This document shows positions 35,506-46,732 of a DNA stretch of 64,000 nucleotides, piece after piece (position 1 is the stretch's first letter; each line of letters opens with the position of its first letter). The notes beneath the pieces are model-generated. The model worked only from the letters and a program-made list of their open reading frames with translations. It was not told the origin of the DNA and ran no database searches. Source of the DNA: Alopecurus myosuroides (taxonomy: Eukaryota; Streptophyta; Magnoliopsida; Poales; Poaceae); the NCBI GenBank assembly GCA_028641055.1, contig CM054063.1, forward strand, positions 177,388,756-177,452,755. The letters are read 5' to 3'. The position numbers and the translations under genes are program-made.

Positions 35506-36089
35506 AATGTGCTTGGCTCAGTGCTTTGTTTTCTAAGTGGTGGTCATCACAGATCAAACTTCATCACCCGCACCCGCACCCACATGCCGCCGTCGTCTCC
35601 CATCCCCACGCTAGTGTTGAGGAGGAGCAGAGCAGGTCGTCGAGCAGCATATCGCCCACTCCTTCGTCGTCGTCGTTGTGGATCCAGGTCATCCCCCCTC
35701 CCTCCCATCCCCCTCCATCCCAGCCCACTCCCTCCCGTCGTCGTTGTGGATCTAGGATGCGCCTGCTCCTGGTGGCCGCGGTGAACTTCTTGTTTACAAC
35801 CTCAGATGAACACGCGGTAGACACTTCACTTAACGAAGATTCTAATGCTTGTTCCTAGATTAGACGAATCTGAAATGGATTTAGGAATCCTTTGGTATAG
35901 TTTAAGTTAACGGAGATGCTAATGTTGTATCGAGAAAATAGAACATTTCCCCCATCGCCAATGCATACGAACTGTTTCCCATGTGGCTTCACAATGCTGG
36001 CAAAGCATCGGTTTCGTCACATGATTCAGGAATCCACCTACAAGTGTTGCTTTGTTTTTGTATATTCCAATAAAGTAGATAGCCTTTCT

Positions 36090-36205
36090 GCATTTGTTTT
36101 GTGATAGGTAGGTGCTGCCATTTGTTTTGTGATAGGTAGGTGCTGCCTTTGTTTTGTGATAGGTAGGTGCTGCCTTTCTTTTGTGATAGGTAGGTGCTGC
36201 CTTTC
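36090..36205 (+). repeat. 28-bp minisatellite, four units
   Basis: Units of TTTGTTTTGTGATAGGTAGG plus TGCTGCC, slightly variable in length. The array is flanked by a direct repeat of CCAATAAAGTAGATAGCC at 36067 and 36207, so it probably grew by slippage or unequal exchange. It lies in noncoding DNA upstream of the B3 gene. Confidence 0.85.
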
Positions 36206-36393
36206 TCCAATAAAGTAGATAGCCTTTCTGATTGTGGGCAGACTATATATTATGAGTTCTACATTTTATCTTGAACAACTTCAGATGAACCATTCTAGTT
36301 GTTTTTTATAACTCTTTAACAACGATCCATGTCTCAACAAGTTATAAAAATACAAGCAATTTACTCATGTCTACTTTCTTAATTTAATAGAAC

Positions 36394-37449
36394 ATGGCTT
36401 GCAAAGTATGTCGGTCCCGATGTGCCCAAGGACGATTCACCGGGTCTTCTTTTATTATTCAGCTCCACGATGGTGACCTTGATTCTTTGGTAATTAACAA
36501 ACAATTCTTTTTATGTTAACTTGCAACTTGTGTTCTTTCGTTTTACTATCCAGCTTAGATTGGTATGTTTCTTAACAAAAGATTCTTTTATATTTCTTTT
36601 TTAGATTGTACCATGCAATATTCGGGAAGAGTTCAACGAGTTAGTAGGCAATAACGTGGATTTCGATGTTCACGGGACCATTTACATTCTTCGAGTGAAT
36701 AAAGAAAGAAGACCTACTTCTACGGGGAACAATTGCGGTCTATCATCGCCACCTATAATTTAAGAGGATGTGATTACATTCACTTCTCTATGGCAGGACC
36801 GCAACCTCGTATCAAAATTCTGTATATGGGCGGGATTGCGAGTGAGGATGTCGGTAGTGAGGAGGAAATTGGGAACAATGAGGATGCTATGGACACTGAG
36901 GATGATATGGACGAGGAGGACCCATGGAAACATGTGGTGGTTGCTCAAAGAGCCAATCTTAGCGAGCTTGAGAAGGACCGTGTCCTTCAGAAACTCGCCC
37001 AGATAGATAGCTACATCGGGTTCCCTTTCGTGCATCGCATCACCAACACTAATATCTCCAATGGACATGTCATGGTATGTTTCTTAACACTTTCTTATTC
37101 CTATAGTTGCTTATGTTATAATGTGGCCGGTATGTGACATTGTGCTTTTATTCTTTCTTGGAATTGTGTGTTCTAGAAAATACCTATGGCGGTAGCGGAC
37201 AGCGCTGGCATGGAGCAAAATACCATTGGAGTACGCCGTGGAGAATCAGGAAATGTCACCACAGTTCCGATCACCAGGGATAATGCTGATGGTCGCGTCA
37301 TCCTCAACTCTCAAGCATGGAGGCAGTTCCATTCCGCAAGAGTTGGTATGGAGGCTGGCCGAGCTATTCTGATCACCATGAGGAATAGTGACATCCCCAA
37401 CTTGGACATGATGATGGTCATCAACTACATCAGCCCGCTAGATAGATGA
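36394..37449 (+). pseudogene. B3-domain protein gene carried by CACTA element
   Basis: Three exons are visible: 36394-36489 (ATG after TTTAATAG), 36605-37074 and 37177-37449, with GT/AG borders and all joints in phase 0. The first B3 domain spans exons 1-2 (SFIIQLHDGDLDSL, PCNIREEFNELVGNNVDF, YFYGEQLRSIIATYNLRG, CDYIHFSM). An acidic linker follows (EDAMDTEDDMDEEDPW). The second B3 domain spans exons 2-3 (FVHRITNTNIS, KIPMAVADSAGM, RVILNSQAWRQFHSARV, AILITMRNS). B3 proteins are plant-specific DNA-binding factors. Exon 2 is 470 nt and the frame shifts once in a purine run at about 36700-36712, so this copy is probably dead unless a different splice is used. The pyrimidine-rich, CG-rich 35560-35860 may be its captured promoter and leader. 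Confidence 0.72.
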
Positions 37450-40400
37450 CGAGTTTGTTCAAATTAGAACAAATAATCATTTCCATCTGACTAACTCCTG
37501 GATTTATTAGTAGTATGGTTGTTTTCGAGACTATGTAATTTTGTTGAACTATGTGGTGATGATCGAGACTATGTGTTGATGATCGAGAATATTTCTGTTA
37601 TGAAACTGAATTGTGTCATTTTGCTGTTATTCTGTCATTTTGATACTTATTTCTGTCATTTTCCTGTAATTCTGTTATTTTGGTTTCTTTTATTTTTTGA
37701 CACAGCAAAACCATACCCCAGGCGAACATAATATAGTACCCTAGGCGCATCTATACCCAGGCGCACAGTGCTTGTTCGCCACAGGTAAAAGGCTTACCCC
37801 AGGCGCACAAGGCTTATTCGCCTGGGGTATGTCAAGTTACCACAGGCGCATTTTGTAATTCGCCTGGGGTAAGCCATTACCGCTGGCGATATGGTCCCAG
37901 GCGAACTGAAATGCGCCTGTGGTAGGCCTTTTCTGTTCGCCTGGGGTAAGCTTTTCCCTAGTAGTGATGCATACTACTCAAAACTCTAGTAATGCATAGT
38001 GAGATTTTATGGTGTGTTACTTGCCTTCAAAGTTGGTGAAGAACAATCACCTCTCTTCACAAAAGAACGTTGCTCTCCGTACAATCATTGAAAACACAAC
38101 GACAGAATAAACAAGCATGCTAATCAAACAAACCAACAAATGAAGAAAACATACAAAGAAACAAACAAAGCAAAAGGAAGCATGTGAAAACATTTGGTTT
38201 CAATGCACAAAAGAAACTAACTTACGGTAGTAGAGTTTTCCATTTGTGACTTAAGGGTGGTCTTTGATCAAGAAGATCACACAAAGGTGTTAGGCTAATC
38301 TATTTCTATCTTGAGTTTCTTCTAGTTCTTCTTTTGCTTCCTTGAGTTGCTTATTATGTCTAAGTATTTCTGCATGTACTTTGAAGGCCTTGCTTGTAGT
38401 CTCCCTTGTTGACGTAGAAGAAATCAATTGAAGCACCTATCTAGGACTTAGGGAGTTAGTCATATTAAATAAGAGATGTAGTAGAGATTGTTAGAGTTCC
38501 TTCCGAAAGGACTTGTAAAATCTTGTCTTCTTCTTCATCTTCTGGGAGAGTATTCTTCTTGAGTTGAAGCTGGCTTCTTGTTGAAGTTCTTCTTAAGTAA
38601 AGTCTTCTTGGGAGGAGTCTTGGTCAAAAACTCTCATCTCACCTAGAAAACAAATTCCAGGTCTTAGTCAAAACACACTAATCAACTTGAAAACAAATTC
38701 TAAGTATTGGAAAACAAATCCTAAGATCCAAGTCTTCACATTGGTTGGTATCATTTTCGGGCTCCTTTGTAGCTTCCTCCTTGGTATGGTCGCTTCATTG
38801 AAACTTCCAACACTTGATGGTTTTGGTACTAACTAGGGGCTGGTATTTATCTGACTTAGCCATAGCACAATTTCTAAGGGAACAGAAAAGAAAGGGGAGA
38901 AAAGATTTAGAGAAAAAGAGAGATGCAGTTGGTCTTTGTTAAATTCCTTTGGATTTTCTTCTAAGTGGTTCTACTTCTTGGATATGCTTTTGAAGTATGT
39001 TTTTCTTGGCCAAGTCCTTCATTTCTCTTCATGTGGTTGCTTCAGTTTGACTCCATGGATGACAAAGGTAATATCTTTCTTCACTTCATGGTTTTCACTA
39101 ATCCAGACTTAGTGGTTTTTCAACTAGGAGGGCCAACTATAACAAATTACATGTACATGGTCTCAAAGCATGCAAAATCTTAGGTCTTTGTCTTTCTAGT
39201 CTAAGGTTAGTACTTAGAGCAAGATTGCTAGAGAAAACATATTGAAGTTATTTACAGAAATTAAACTAAGTTAATAACAATCAAAAAGGACAATCAAATC
39301 TAAATTCTAATTTAATTGGTTCAAAAATTATTTTGGGACACGGGATATGAAAGTATACATCCTAAGGTTTCCAAGGATATTTTATTTGCAAATTTTAGAT
39401 TTGTAGAATTTAAACTATGCCAAAAATCATCAAACAAACATATTTGAATTTGAACAAATTTAAGTTTGTCAAATTGGAATTTGAATAGTGTTAAAATATT
39501 CTACATGTTGTGGTGATTTCAAAAAGTCCAAGTTTTCTTAATTTGGAGCTATGGTCAAAAAGTTATGATAGATCTAAGATGGAGGGGCTTTTCTGCAAAA
39601 CTGCCTATTTAGATTTATTCCGGAATAATTAGAAAAAGTGTTGGCTGACGTGGCCGTCCCTGATTGGTTGATACTTGTTCTTTTAAGTGATCTGTTAGGG
39701 ACCGCACAATCTAGATCTAAAGGCTAGGGTTCGCTGGCTCGTGGCTCGGCTAGTGGCTTAAGCTTGGCTTGTTGGCTCGGCTCTCGGGCTCGGCTCGATC
39801 TAAACGAGGGCCTCCGATGCGGATTGGACGGTGGGGAATGGATCTTACCGGCGATGGCCCATTTTCTCTCTATAGACGTTGAAGAAGACGACGGTGGCGC
39901 CCGGTAGCGGATGGCGGCGACGGTGGAGTGGCTCCCTGGAAGTTCTGAGGATGGAGGGGGATGCGGCCGCTCGTTCCGGTCCTCCTCGCGGGGTCATCTC
40001 CTCCCCCCTGTGCTCCAATCGCCAACATTGGAAGCTTCCCGAGCATCGGTTGCCGGTGGCGAAAAACGGCGGCGTGGATGTTAGGGTTAGGGTTCGGGTG
40101 CAGCGCACGGACGTCGATGGGGCGGAGCCTTTTATGGGAGAGGATGTGTGGCGGAGGGGGCAGAGGCATCGGAGTGGCGACGGACTCCTCTTAGGCACGG
40201 ACGCCGAGATGTGCTGACGTGGCGCTTGCGTCATCGGTGGGTCGCGCTGTGAGCGGCCCGCTTCTGTTTTTTTCTTTTTTTTTTGACCGGAGATGGTTCG
40301 GTGGGCTGGTTCCTGGGCCCGTTAGCTCAGTGTGCGGCTGGGCTTCAGGCCAGATAAAAGTGGGCAGGGGTGGGCTGCTTCGGGGTGTTGGCCCGTTTTT

Positions 40401-41089
40401 AACATTTACATCATGTCTTTTATTTTATAAATCCAAATGAGCTCAATTTTGTTTCTATGGTTTTGTAAAAATAAAACCTTTCTTATGGAAACATTTGTGG
40501 GATGTTTCACCAAACTTGAAGTATTAGTATTTTCAAATTCGTATATGATCATTAATAGCAACTAAAGGCTAATTTTCAAAATAGTAAAAATTATTAATTG
40601 AAGTTATGGTTTAATTAAACTTTCAGAGACATACCAAACTTGAATTATTGTTTCTAAATTTCCCATTTCCATATTTTATCAAAACCTTTTATTTAATGCT
40701 TAATTTAGTAATTGAAATATGATGTAGTTAAATTTGGCTTTGAAAATATTTTATTAAGCCAATAATTGAAAGATGAATTATTATTGTTGGATAGAAGTTG
40801 AAAACATTCGTTTGGAAAACAATATGTTAGTAAAACCATTTTATATACTTTAATGTTTGCTATAGAGAAATAAATACTTCGAAATAATAAAACTTATTTT
40901 GAATGAGTCTTTTAAGGGTTATGGAGCTAGAGGAATGTTTGGATCGTTATTTCCAATACCATTGGAATGACATTCAATAATTTCTTCTTGTTTAAGTTTT
41001 ATTGGTTTTTAGTGGCTTGCATTATCAGGAAAACAAAAGTTTTAATTTTTTGTGATTTTTGAATTCCTCCAAAAATCAGGGATGTTATA

Positions 41090-41840
41090 GGCTAAAGGAA
41101 CATTGTTTGGGTCAATAGGAGCATGACCATTCACAAGCATAGACATAATAGAATCAAGTCTATCACTCAAAGAGGAGGTTTCTTCAATATAATTTACGTT
41201 CTTACCTGTTGTAGCTCTCTCAGTGTGCCATTCAGAATAATTTACTATCATAACATCAAGAAGCTTTGTTGCTGTCCCCAAAGTCATGGACATAAAAGTT
41301 TCTCCAGCTGCTGAATCCAGAAGGTTTCTTGAAGAAAAATTCAGACCTGCATAAAAGTTTTGGATGATCATCCAAGTAGTAAGTCCATGAGTGGGACAAT
41401 TTTTTACTTAAGATTTCATTCTTTTCCAAGCTTTAGCAACATGCTCATTATCAAGTTTCTTAAAATTCATAATGGTACTTCTTAAAGATATAATCTTAGC
41501 AGGAGGATAATATTTTCCAATGAAAGCATCATTACATTTAGTCCAAGAATCAATACTATTTCTAGGAAAAGATAGCAACCCTTCTTTAGCTCTTCCTCTC
41601 AAAGAGAAAGGAAACAATTTCAGTTTAATAATATATCCATCTACATCTTTATATTTTTGCATCTCACATAGCTCAACAAAATTATTAAGATGGGCAGCAG
41701 CATCATCAGTACTAACACCAGAAAATTGCTCTCTCATAAAAATCGGCAATAGGAGCAGGTGGAGAAATAGGTGTGCTAATGAAATCGTTGTTCTTGGTGC
41801 TAGTAAAGTCACACAACTTAGTGTTCTCAGGGGTACTCAT
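41090..41840 (-). pseudogene. gag: Athila-C gag remnant
   Basis: Starts at ATG 41840 (MSTPENTKLCDFTSTKNNDF). The frame shifts near 41735, continues with SGVSTDDAAAHLNNFVELCE and LFPFSLRGRAKEGLLSF (Gag capsid), meets an in-frame TAA at 41408-41410, then continues with KNCPTHGLTTWMIIQNFYAG and ETSSLSDRLDSIMSMLVNG. It is cut at 41090 by the Tekay-3 LTR. The capsid pattern and CPTHG motif match Athila-lineage Gag (compare KCPSHGFKPHELLDIFCNG in 55521-58169). Non-functional. Confidence 0.85.
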
Positions 41841-42007
41841 TTTAGCAAGAATAAAAACAGGATAAAAACAACGACTAGAATAAGAACTAATTTTATTGTG
41901 TTTTTGATAAAGAGAAGCAAACAAGATTAAACAATATAAACTAAGCAATACTAAAATAAAGTAAAGAGGTTGGAAGTGAGAGACCCCCCTTGCAGAAATT
42001 TTCTTCC

Positions 42008-42025
42008 TCCCCGGCAACGGCGCCA
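42008..42025 (-). promoter_or_regulatory. PBS of Athila-C, Asp tRNA type
   Basis: Minus strand TGGCGCCGTTGCCGGGGA, the PBS usually seen in Athila elements, about 10 bp after the LTR end. Confidence 0.9.
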
Positions 42026-42035
42026 AAAAAGTGCT

Positions 42036-44655
42036 TGATGGTGCAGGTCTTGCACACGTTATGAGACCCCAAGAGGAAGGTTTGATGAGTACAACAGCAA
42101 GTTTCCCTTACAAAATAAACCAAGGTTGAATCGACCAGTAGGAGAAAGAGCAACTTCCAAAGGTTGATGCAGCTGAGGTGGCATGGCGCACTACTAGTTC
42201 AGCAGCAACGTGGAACCTACACAACACAATCAATTCACTTTGCCCCAGCGAAGCAGTGAGGTTGTCAATCTCACCGGTTTTGCTGAACACAAAGAGGTTA
42301 AACGTATGGTATGGAAAACAATATGAGAACAATATGAAAACAGTAGTACCAGCGTGAAAATTGTGGAAGCAGTGTAATAACAATAATTGCAGCGGTTTTA
42401 TTACCAGTATGAGAAAATGGACCGGGGTCCACAGTTCACTAGAGGTGTCTCCATAAAAGATAGCTAACAAGTGTGGTGAACAAATTACAGCTGGGCAATT
42501 GATAGATAATGAAACATGAATGACATGATGATTACTATGTGATTCATGCGGGCATTACAACAAGGTACATAGACTGTCTTCCAACTGCATCTATTACTAA
42601 TATTCCACCCTCCAAATATCATCCGAACAAACGTTGGGTATTAAATTGCAAGCAACAGATAATCGCAGTAAGCAAAGTGTGTAACGTAAACATCATTGTT
42701 TTCTCCCTAACGGCAACAACACATCCTCCATCCGTCACGTTTCTGTCACTCGAGCACATATGCAAAGGAGGCATGAACCCACTATCGAGCATAAATACTC
42801 CCACTTGGAGTCACTAGCATCTACTTGCCCAGGGCATCTACTAACAACGGAGAGCATGCAAGATCATAAATAACATACACATGAAGACAACATGATAGAT
42901 TGATAATCAAGATACATAGCATTCAATAATCATTGGATCCCGGCAAACACAACATGTAGCATTACAATAAGATGATCTCGATCATGTAGGGCAGCTCACG
43001 AGATCTAAACATGAGGCATAAAGAGGAGAGAACAACCATCTAGCTACTGCTATGTACCCGTAGTCCAAGGATGAACTACTCACGCATCACTCCGGAGGCG
43101 GGCATGGTGATGTAGAGCCCTCTGATGTCTATGCATGCTTCTATTCTTGAAAACAGTGTTGGGCCTCCAAGTGCAGAGGTTTGTAGAACAGCAATAAGTT
43201 TCCCTTAAGTAGATTACCCAAGGTTTATCGAAATCAGGGAGATAGAGGTCAAAGGTATCTCTCTCAAGCAAACCTGCAATTATGATACAAGAAGTCTCTT
43301 GTGTCCCCAACACACCTAATACAATTGTCAGTTGTATAGGTGCACTAGTTTGGCGAAGAGAGAGTAAAATACAAGTGGTGTGTATGATTATAAGTGACAA
43401 TAACAATCTGAAATTAAAATGGCAGCAAGCAAACATGTAGCATAACTGAATGTAAACGGTGTTTCAATGCTTAGAAACCAGGCTTGGGGATCCTACTTTC
43501 ACTAGTGGACGCTCTCAACAATGATAACATAATTGAATGCATAAATATATCTCTTCACTATGCTACTCCGAACCACTCTCCGGTTGAATAACAAAAACCA
43601 ATCATTGCGTAGGGCTGTAACAGCACTCCTCAACGTCGCATTCCCATGTCTAGTCAACCCCACACTATAAACTTGAGCGCCCTAGAAGGTACTAGACAAA
43701 CACCACAATTTCATAGGTTCATCTCCGACACAAGATATAAATATCATGCTAAACCACATGGTGCACACACTGTCACCTTTACACCGTGATCAAAGTGTTT
43801 TCGGAGATCTCATAACAAAACCACTCGAGTAGCATAACATAAGAAGAATAAAATCTACTGATTCAACTAGATTAGAAAGCTCGTGATCCCATAAAGATCA
43901 CACCATGGGAGAGAGAGATGAAACACATAGCTACCGGTAGAGCCCTCAACCCCGAGGGAGAACTACTCCCTCCTCATCATAAGAGACAACAACGACGATG
44001 AAGATGGCGGTGGAGTCAATGGAGATGGATCCGGGGGCACTTCCCCGCCCCGGCAGGGTGCCGGAACCGAGATTTCTGTCCCCCGAAACTTGTCGGTGGC
44101 GGCGGAGCTACGAAAGTTTTCGTGGAAAAGGCTGATTGATCTAGTGTTTATGCATCGGGGGGCATATATAGGCGGAAGGGAGATGCTGTGGGTGGCCAGG
44201 GGGCCCACACCACCTGGTGGCGCGGCCAGGGGGACCCGCACCACCATATGGTGTAGCCACCATGTGGCCCCCCTCCGGGTCTCTTCGGGACTTCCTTGAC
44301 CCTCCGGTACTTCTAAGACTTCCGGCTTTTGAATTGTCCAATTCCGAGAATATTTCTAGAACAAAAATCGATAAAAATAACATAAAGTGTATAGAAAACA
44401 TGTAGGAAACAACATGAAACATCAGAAATTAAGGATACGTTTATGACGTATCACCCTCCGGTGATGATTTTCCCTCCCGGCAGGGTGCTGGACGGGGAGA
44501 ACTCCAGAACCTTCAAGATCTCGATTTGACGATGACGGCGGCCTCAGATATTTTTCGTGGAAAAGTGGTATATTTCTAGGGTTCACGCATCAGGGGGAAT
44601 AAATAGGCGAAAGGGCGATAGCAGTGGGCGTCCAAGGGGCCCACACACCCCATAG
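42036..44655 (-). repeat. Athila-C 5' LTR, truncated and split by a solo LTR
   Basis: On the minus strand the LTR runs 44655-44454, is interrupted by 44453-43123, and resumes 43122-42036 to end CTGCACCATCA. Joined, GAAAATCATCACCGGAGGG runs into CTCTACATCACCATGCCC, as in the Athila-B LTR at 32100-32140. The LTR start is missing: at about 44655 the sequence changes to an unrelated LTR-like fragment. Confidence 0.85.
43123..44453 (-). repeat. Solo LTR of a second Athila-type family, 1331 bp
   Basis: Minus strand TGATACGTCATAAACG to GCATAGACATCA, with a TATA box (CCTATATATGCC) near 44165. Flanked by CCCTC on the plus strand (43118-43122 and 44454-44458), a 5-bp target duplication. No internal region remains, so two LTRs recombined. 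The leader includes CTCTCTCCCATGGTGTGATC and the end carries the GAATAGAAGCATGCATAGAC motif that usually abuts an Athila PBS. Confidence 0.88.
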
Positions 44656-45660
44656 CCCAATTTGATTTTAATCTGTAATTAATCCAGAAAAGGCAGTGGC
44701 GCGTGGCGGATTCCAATTGGCTTGTACCTGTTCGTTAAAAGATTTAACGTGGGGCATTAGATCCGGATCCAAAGGCTACGGGGCAAGGGTTTACCTCGAC
44801 GTCGGAGGGCTGTCAAGATGGCATGGGCGGTGACGCTCAGGTGGTGTGCAGCTTGAATTTTGATGGCGGCGACTCTCCGGTGGTTCCCCCGCATGGAGGA
44901 GGTGACGGAGATGTGCGGAGCGACATGGCGAGCTTGGTGATGGTGGTGGCAGTGTCGATCCCGCCCTGGAGCTGCGATGACAGGCGGCCGGAGTCGAGCA
45001 GACGACAGCCTTCGGGTCGATCTCAGGCCCGTCGTTCTGCTGAGCATAAAACCCAACAAGGCCATCATGAGGTGTGCCAGTGCGTGGGGAGTAGAGGGGC
45101 GCAGTATCAGGCAGAGGAAGGGTCTTACCTCGCCGGAAAAGGAGGGATATGGCCACGAGACAGAGGAGCTCCGACGAGCAATTTGGGGAGCCTAGCGGCG
45201 CTATTCTTCAAGAAAACGTAAGAGAAACACAGAGGAGGGGCTGGGTATATATAGGGGGCGAGGGGGGAAATAGAATCCCATCAAAAACACGAAAAAATTG
45301 GACATTGGAATTGTTCGTGTTCGGAAATTGTTTCCTGCGCCGGAGGTTGAGGATGGCTGACGTCAGCGATAACATCATCACCTTTTTATTCTTATTTTCT
45401 CATTAAATTCATATCTTTTGATTTAAGTGTCCAAATGACCTCAAGGAAGTTTCTAATTTTTTGTAAAAATCATATCTTTCAACCAAAAACATTTTTGTTT
45501 TGTTTTCAACACATTTAAAATTTTGAATTTTCAAAATTATGAATAGAAATGTATTTTGCACTTTATGCCAATTTTAAAATAAAAGAATAATAAAAATATT
45601 TGGGGCTTAATAAAATTTATAAAAAATCCAAGTAAGGTTTTTAAAATATGTTAAACTTAT
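44656..45660 (-). repeat. LTR-like fragment, probably Tekay-type
   Basis: The layout mirrors 39650-40500 of Tekay-3: a short leader, GGATCCAAAGGCTACGGGGC-like motif, GC-rich coding-like block, a TATA-like GGTATATATAGGG near 45243, then AT-rich DNA with TCCAAATGACCTCAA. No ends or ORF could be fixed. The lineage is inferred from similarity of layout and short motifs only. Confidence 0.4.
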
Positions 45661-46186
45661 TTATTTGCCGGGCAGGCCCGCCTATCCCGCTGCAGGCCCA
45701 AATCTAGCTCGACGCACGCACCTCCATGCCTAGAGATAGGACCGACACCCCCGCCGCCTGCTGTTGCGCCGCCCGGAGACCCCCACGCACGCCAGGAGTC
45801 GCCGCTGCCATGTTGGCCGAACAATTGTCGCCAAGCTTGCACTGCCGCCAAACACGACCTCCCTGCAAGACCGCCCCAGCGTGCGGGAACCAAAGGTCTC
45901 GCCGCTATCGGCACCATGCGGGCTTTGCATGGCAGCGACAAAGGAGGAGGGAAGGAAGGAGTGTGGGGCAGCCGCCCGCTAGGGTTCGCCCCGGTTATCG
46001 TGCGCTGGGGACGACCCGGGCGCTCGAAGAGTTTTTTCGTTGATCTCGATACTCTCTGCACCAATTTTTGTGCATGAGGCAAAATTAGATTGAAGATTCG
46101 CCATAAAATTGAAATATCAGGACAATTGAAAAAAGTGCAGAGAACACGATAGTTAAGAGCCTTGATTTGAGCGTGGCGTTCTTTTC
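45661..46186. other. Unassigned GC-rich block
   Basis: Overlapping frames are open on both strands, as expected from high GC, with no recognisable domain. A CCGGGCAGGCCCGCC stretch marks the left side. It could be the leader of an LTR or a fragment of a gene or DNA transposon. I see no ends or target duplications. Confidence 0.3.
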
Positions 46187-46188
46187 TA

Positions 46189-46306
46189 CTCCCCCCATCT
46201 CAAGTAAGTGTCGTTGAAATTTGTTGAAATGGATTTATCTAGTACGATTACTAAAATATGTCTAGATAAATCTCTTTCAATAACACTTATTTTGAGACGC
46301 ATGGAG
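46189..46306. mobile_element. Stowaway-type MITE, 118 bp
   Basis: Terminal inverted repeats CTCCCCCCATCTCAAGTAAG and, from the right, CTCCATGCGTCTCAAAATAA, flanked by TA on both sides (46187-46188, 46307-46308). Size, CTCC start and TA duplication are typical of grass Stowaway MITEs mobilised by Mariner transposases. Confidence 0.9.
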
Positions 46307-46732
46307 TAGATCGATATGATCAAAGAAAATTATACGTAGAAGGGATGTCCTACGGTTGAGGATGAGTGGGAGGGATATCTGGTGGAGCAGGGAAGAGCTG
46401 GCGGCCGGTGGGATAGACAGGCGTGTGTGCAATAACCGCTAATTGATCGGATGTTCCGTTATCACAAGTCCTGGAGCTTAATTTCTCTCCTAGGGTTCCC
46501 ACAACGCTCTGACGACTCCGTGAAACCTCGGTTCAGAAATCCATTGAGGCGGCAATCGATCGTTGTTCCTCCCTTTCTTGGCTCACCCAGGAAGCTCTCC
46601 GAGAAGCGTTGTGTTCATTGACCGGTTCCCCCAGGTTTTTCTTTAGGGTTCGGGGTGATCAAGGGGTGTTCTTCACAACACTACCCACCCTTGGCTCTAA
46701 GGTAGTTACCGGGCGGATCCTGGTGGTGGATC

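Larger units (their letters stand above)
34974..37966. mobile_element. CACTA (En/Spm) transposon, 2993 bp, no transposase
   Basis: Left end CACTACTAGAGA, right end reverse complement CACTACTAGGGA, flanked by the 3-bp target duplication ATG (34971-34973 and 37967-37969). Subterminal repeats of an ACCCCAGGCGAA-type 12-mer occur in both orientations, about 10 copies at 35009-35228 and about 12 at 37711-37950; such repeats bind the CACTA transposase accessory protein. There is no TNP2-type transposase, so it is non-autonomous. It carries a B3-domain gene with its own leader on the plus strand. Confidence 0.92.
33196..41089 (-). mobile_element. Tekay-3: partial minus-strand chromovirus
   Basis: Read on the minus strand: LTR start TATAACATCCC at 41089 (expected TGTAACATCCC), LTR end CGCTACA at 33802, degenerate initiator-Met PBS, then about 600 bp of leader that stops near 33196 against the Athila-B LTR. 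Gag, pol and the other LTR are missing. It inserted into the gag of a minus-strand Athila (41090 onward). Removing the CACTA element leaves an LTR of about 4.3 kb, close to the other Tekay LTRs. Confidence 0.75.
33802..41089 (-). repeat. Tekay-3 5' LTR, interrupted by CACTA element
   Basis: Minus-strand LTR with an AT-rich start (40450-41089), a GC-rich leader-like block (39700-40400), then AT-rich DNA. At 34088-34107 the minus strand has TCCTGCAG followed by a 20-nt acidic end encoding (D)ESEDE and stop, in the same phase as the terminal exon-like segments of the Tekay-1 and Tekay-2 LTRs. The CACTA element occupies 34974-37966. Apart from these, the stretches 33802-34970 and 37970-39700 show nothing I can assign. 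Confidence 0.72.

Noticed and set aside
35068..35557. Several 60-130-codon ORFs on both strands across the CACTA hairpin
   Set aside because: They are generated by the GC-rich inverted repeats and have no domain or consistent start.
36090..36205. CRISPR-like array
   Set aside because: Units are directly adjacent without unique spacers, in a plant transposon; it is a minisatellite.
43112..43947. 11-bp direct repeat GTAGAGCCCTC at 43112 and 43937 as target duplication of an 814-bp insertion
   Set aside because: Both Athila LTR families contain this motif natively. The 5-bp CCCTC at 43118 and 44454 with proper TG...CA ends explains the structure better.
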